From Paenibacillus taiwanensis DSM 18679 (GTDB lineage Bacteria > Bacillota > Bacilli > Paenibacillales > Paenibacillaceae), in contig NZ_AULE01000023.1 in assembly GCF_000425125.1 (NCBI RefSeq), forward strand, positions 434,001-498,000: 64,000 nt of DNA, in the 5' to 3' direction. The notes under the pieces were generated by a model. It did no database searches. It was not told where the DNA came from and saw only the letters and a program-made list of their open reading frames with translations. The position numbers were made by a program, and so were the translations under genes. Positions 63,499 to 64,000 of this stretch are shown here, in pieces. The stretch's first letter is position 1. Each line of letters begins with the position of its first letter.

Positions 63499-63557
63499 AA
63501 CTCGTAATGAAGCTGTGAATGTATTGTGGCTTAAAACGAAAAAAGGATGGTAACAGC

Positions 63558-64000
63558 ATGGTAGAGATAATCGTCGGCGAGAAACGTGCGCAAGTGCGCG
63601 GCATCTTATTTGACAAGGATGGGACGCTGCTACAGTTTATAAGCTTGTGGGGAAGCTGGGCAGAAATCGTGTTGGATGGATTAGAACGTGAGCTTCGTTT
63701 AGAAGGAGCAGAGCTTCCAGAAGGTCCTGGATATTTACTTGGCGTATTTTTAAATGAAAAACGTCAAGTAACAGCGCATGATCGCTTTGGTCCGCTTGCG
63801 ATGGGGTCCCCATCCCAGATGATCGGAATTGCTGCTTATTATTTATATCGAACAGGCGTGCCTTGGAATGAAGCGACTCGTCGAGTGACAGCGGTTGTGG
63901 AGCATGCTAATGAGGAAAGCTTATCAAGGGCCGACATTCGTCCTGTAGAGGGGGTTGTCTCGTTCCTTGAGCGTTGTAAAGCGCTTGGTCTGCGCCTAGC
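63558..64000 (+). CDS. HAD-family hydrolase (5' part; truncated by window end)
   Basis: The first 147 codons of a haloacid-dehalogenase-type phosphatase. Motif I is clear: GILFDKDGTLLQF (about residues 15-27), in which the first Asp is the nucleophile. The following residues fit a C1 cap (VPWNEATRRVTAVVEHA). The last visible segment, VEGVVSFLERCKALGLRL, leads to the Ser/Thr of motif II. Phosphoglycolate phosphatase-like activity is possible, but the substrate cannot be told. AAAGGATGG precedes the ATG. The remainder lies outside the window. Confidence 0.85.
   Translation, partial: MVEIIVGEKRAQVRGILFDKDGTLLQFISLWGSWAEIVLDGLERELRLEGAELPEGPGYLLGVFLNEKRQVTAHDRFGPLAMGSPSQMIGIAAYYLYRTGVPWNEATRRVTAVVEHANEESLSRADIRPVEGVVSFLERCKALGLRL

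Noticed and set aside
1-64000. Mobile elements, CRISPR arrays, tRNA or rRNA genes
   Set aside because: No transposase, integrase, regularly spaced repeat array, tRNA cloverleaf or rRNA segment was recognised by reading. A tRNAscan or Infernal run would be decisive.

Overview
The window looks like chromosomal DNA of a motile, endospore-forming, low-to-medium G+C Firmicute. It best fits Paenibacillus or a close relative; this is inferred from gene content and order, and the species cannot be named from sequence alone. Supporting content: an alpha/beta-type SASP, a large SLH-domain surface protein, DegS/DegU, ComF proteins, a FliW-CsrA-Hag flagellar block, FtsEX with a cell-wall hydrolase, a CtpB-like protease and a MinJ-like PDZ protein. 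The gene order follows the comF - yvyF - flgM - flgN - flgK - flgL - yviE - fliW - csrA - hag - flaG - fliD - fliS - fliT - hpf - secA - prfB series known from Bacillus subtilis. No rRNA, tRNA, insertion sequence, prophage or CRISPR array was seen.

Layout. (1) 1-9.7 kb: SASP gene; metK behind a strong sigma-A promoter and a leader with two competing hairpins; a 1450-residue S-layer-like protein (Big_5 and SWM-type repeats, then SLH domains); a secreted phosphodiester glycosidase with copper-amine-oxidase-N domains. (2) 9.7-16.1 kb: degS-degU, a small membrane-anchored GT2-like protein, comFA with a long N-terminal extension, comFC, yvyF. (3) 16.1-24.8 kb: late flagellar genes with sigma-D promoters before flgM and hag and a FliW/CsrA post-transcriptional switch. 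(4) 24.8-32.4 kb: an accessory insertion between fliT and hpf, with a 1323-residue secreted protein (VWA domain plus 11 IPT/TIG domains), two tandem glycosyltransferase-2/TPR proteins and a cold-shock protein. (5) 32.7-38.5 kb: hpf, secA, prfB (with its programmed +1 frameshift) and a YitT-family membrane protein. (6) 38.8-47.7 kb: arginine biosynthesis argC-argJ-argB-argD-argF-argG-argH, with a promoter overlapped by an AhrC/ArgR-type ARG box. (7) 48.0-57.7 kb: a VanW-domain protein (minus strand), ftsE-ftsX-M23 hydrolase-ctpB-minJ (plus strand) and motA-motB (minus strand). (8) 58.2-64 kb: uvrB, uvrA and the start of a HAD-family hydrolase cut by the window edge.

How it fits together. The flagellar block encodes the filament cap (FliD), hook-filament junction (FlgK, FlgL), filament (Hag) and chaperones (FlgN, FliS, FliT). 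FlgM-sigma D and FliW-CsrA control flagellin output, and DegS-DegU and motAB are other motility-related genes in the window. The most interesting region is the 7.6-kb insertion directly behind fliT. A giant secreted adhesin-like protein and two related glycosyltransferases sit where B. subtilis has none. They may form a surface glycoprotein or flagellar glycosylation module, but the substrate is not shown by the sequence.
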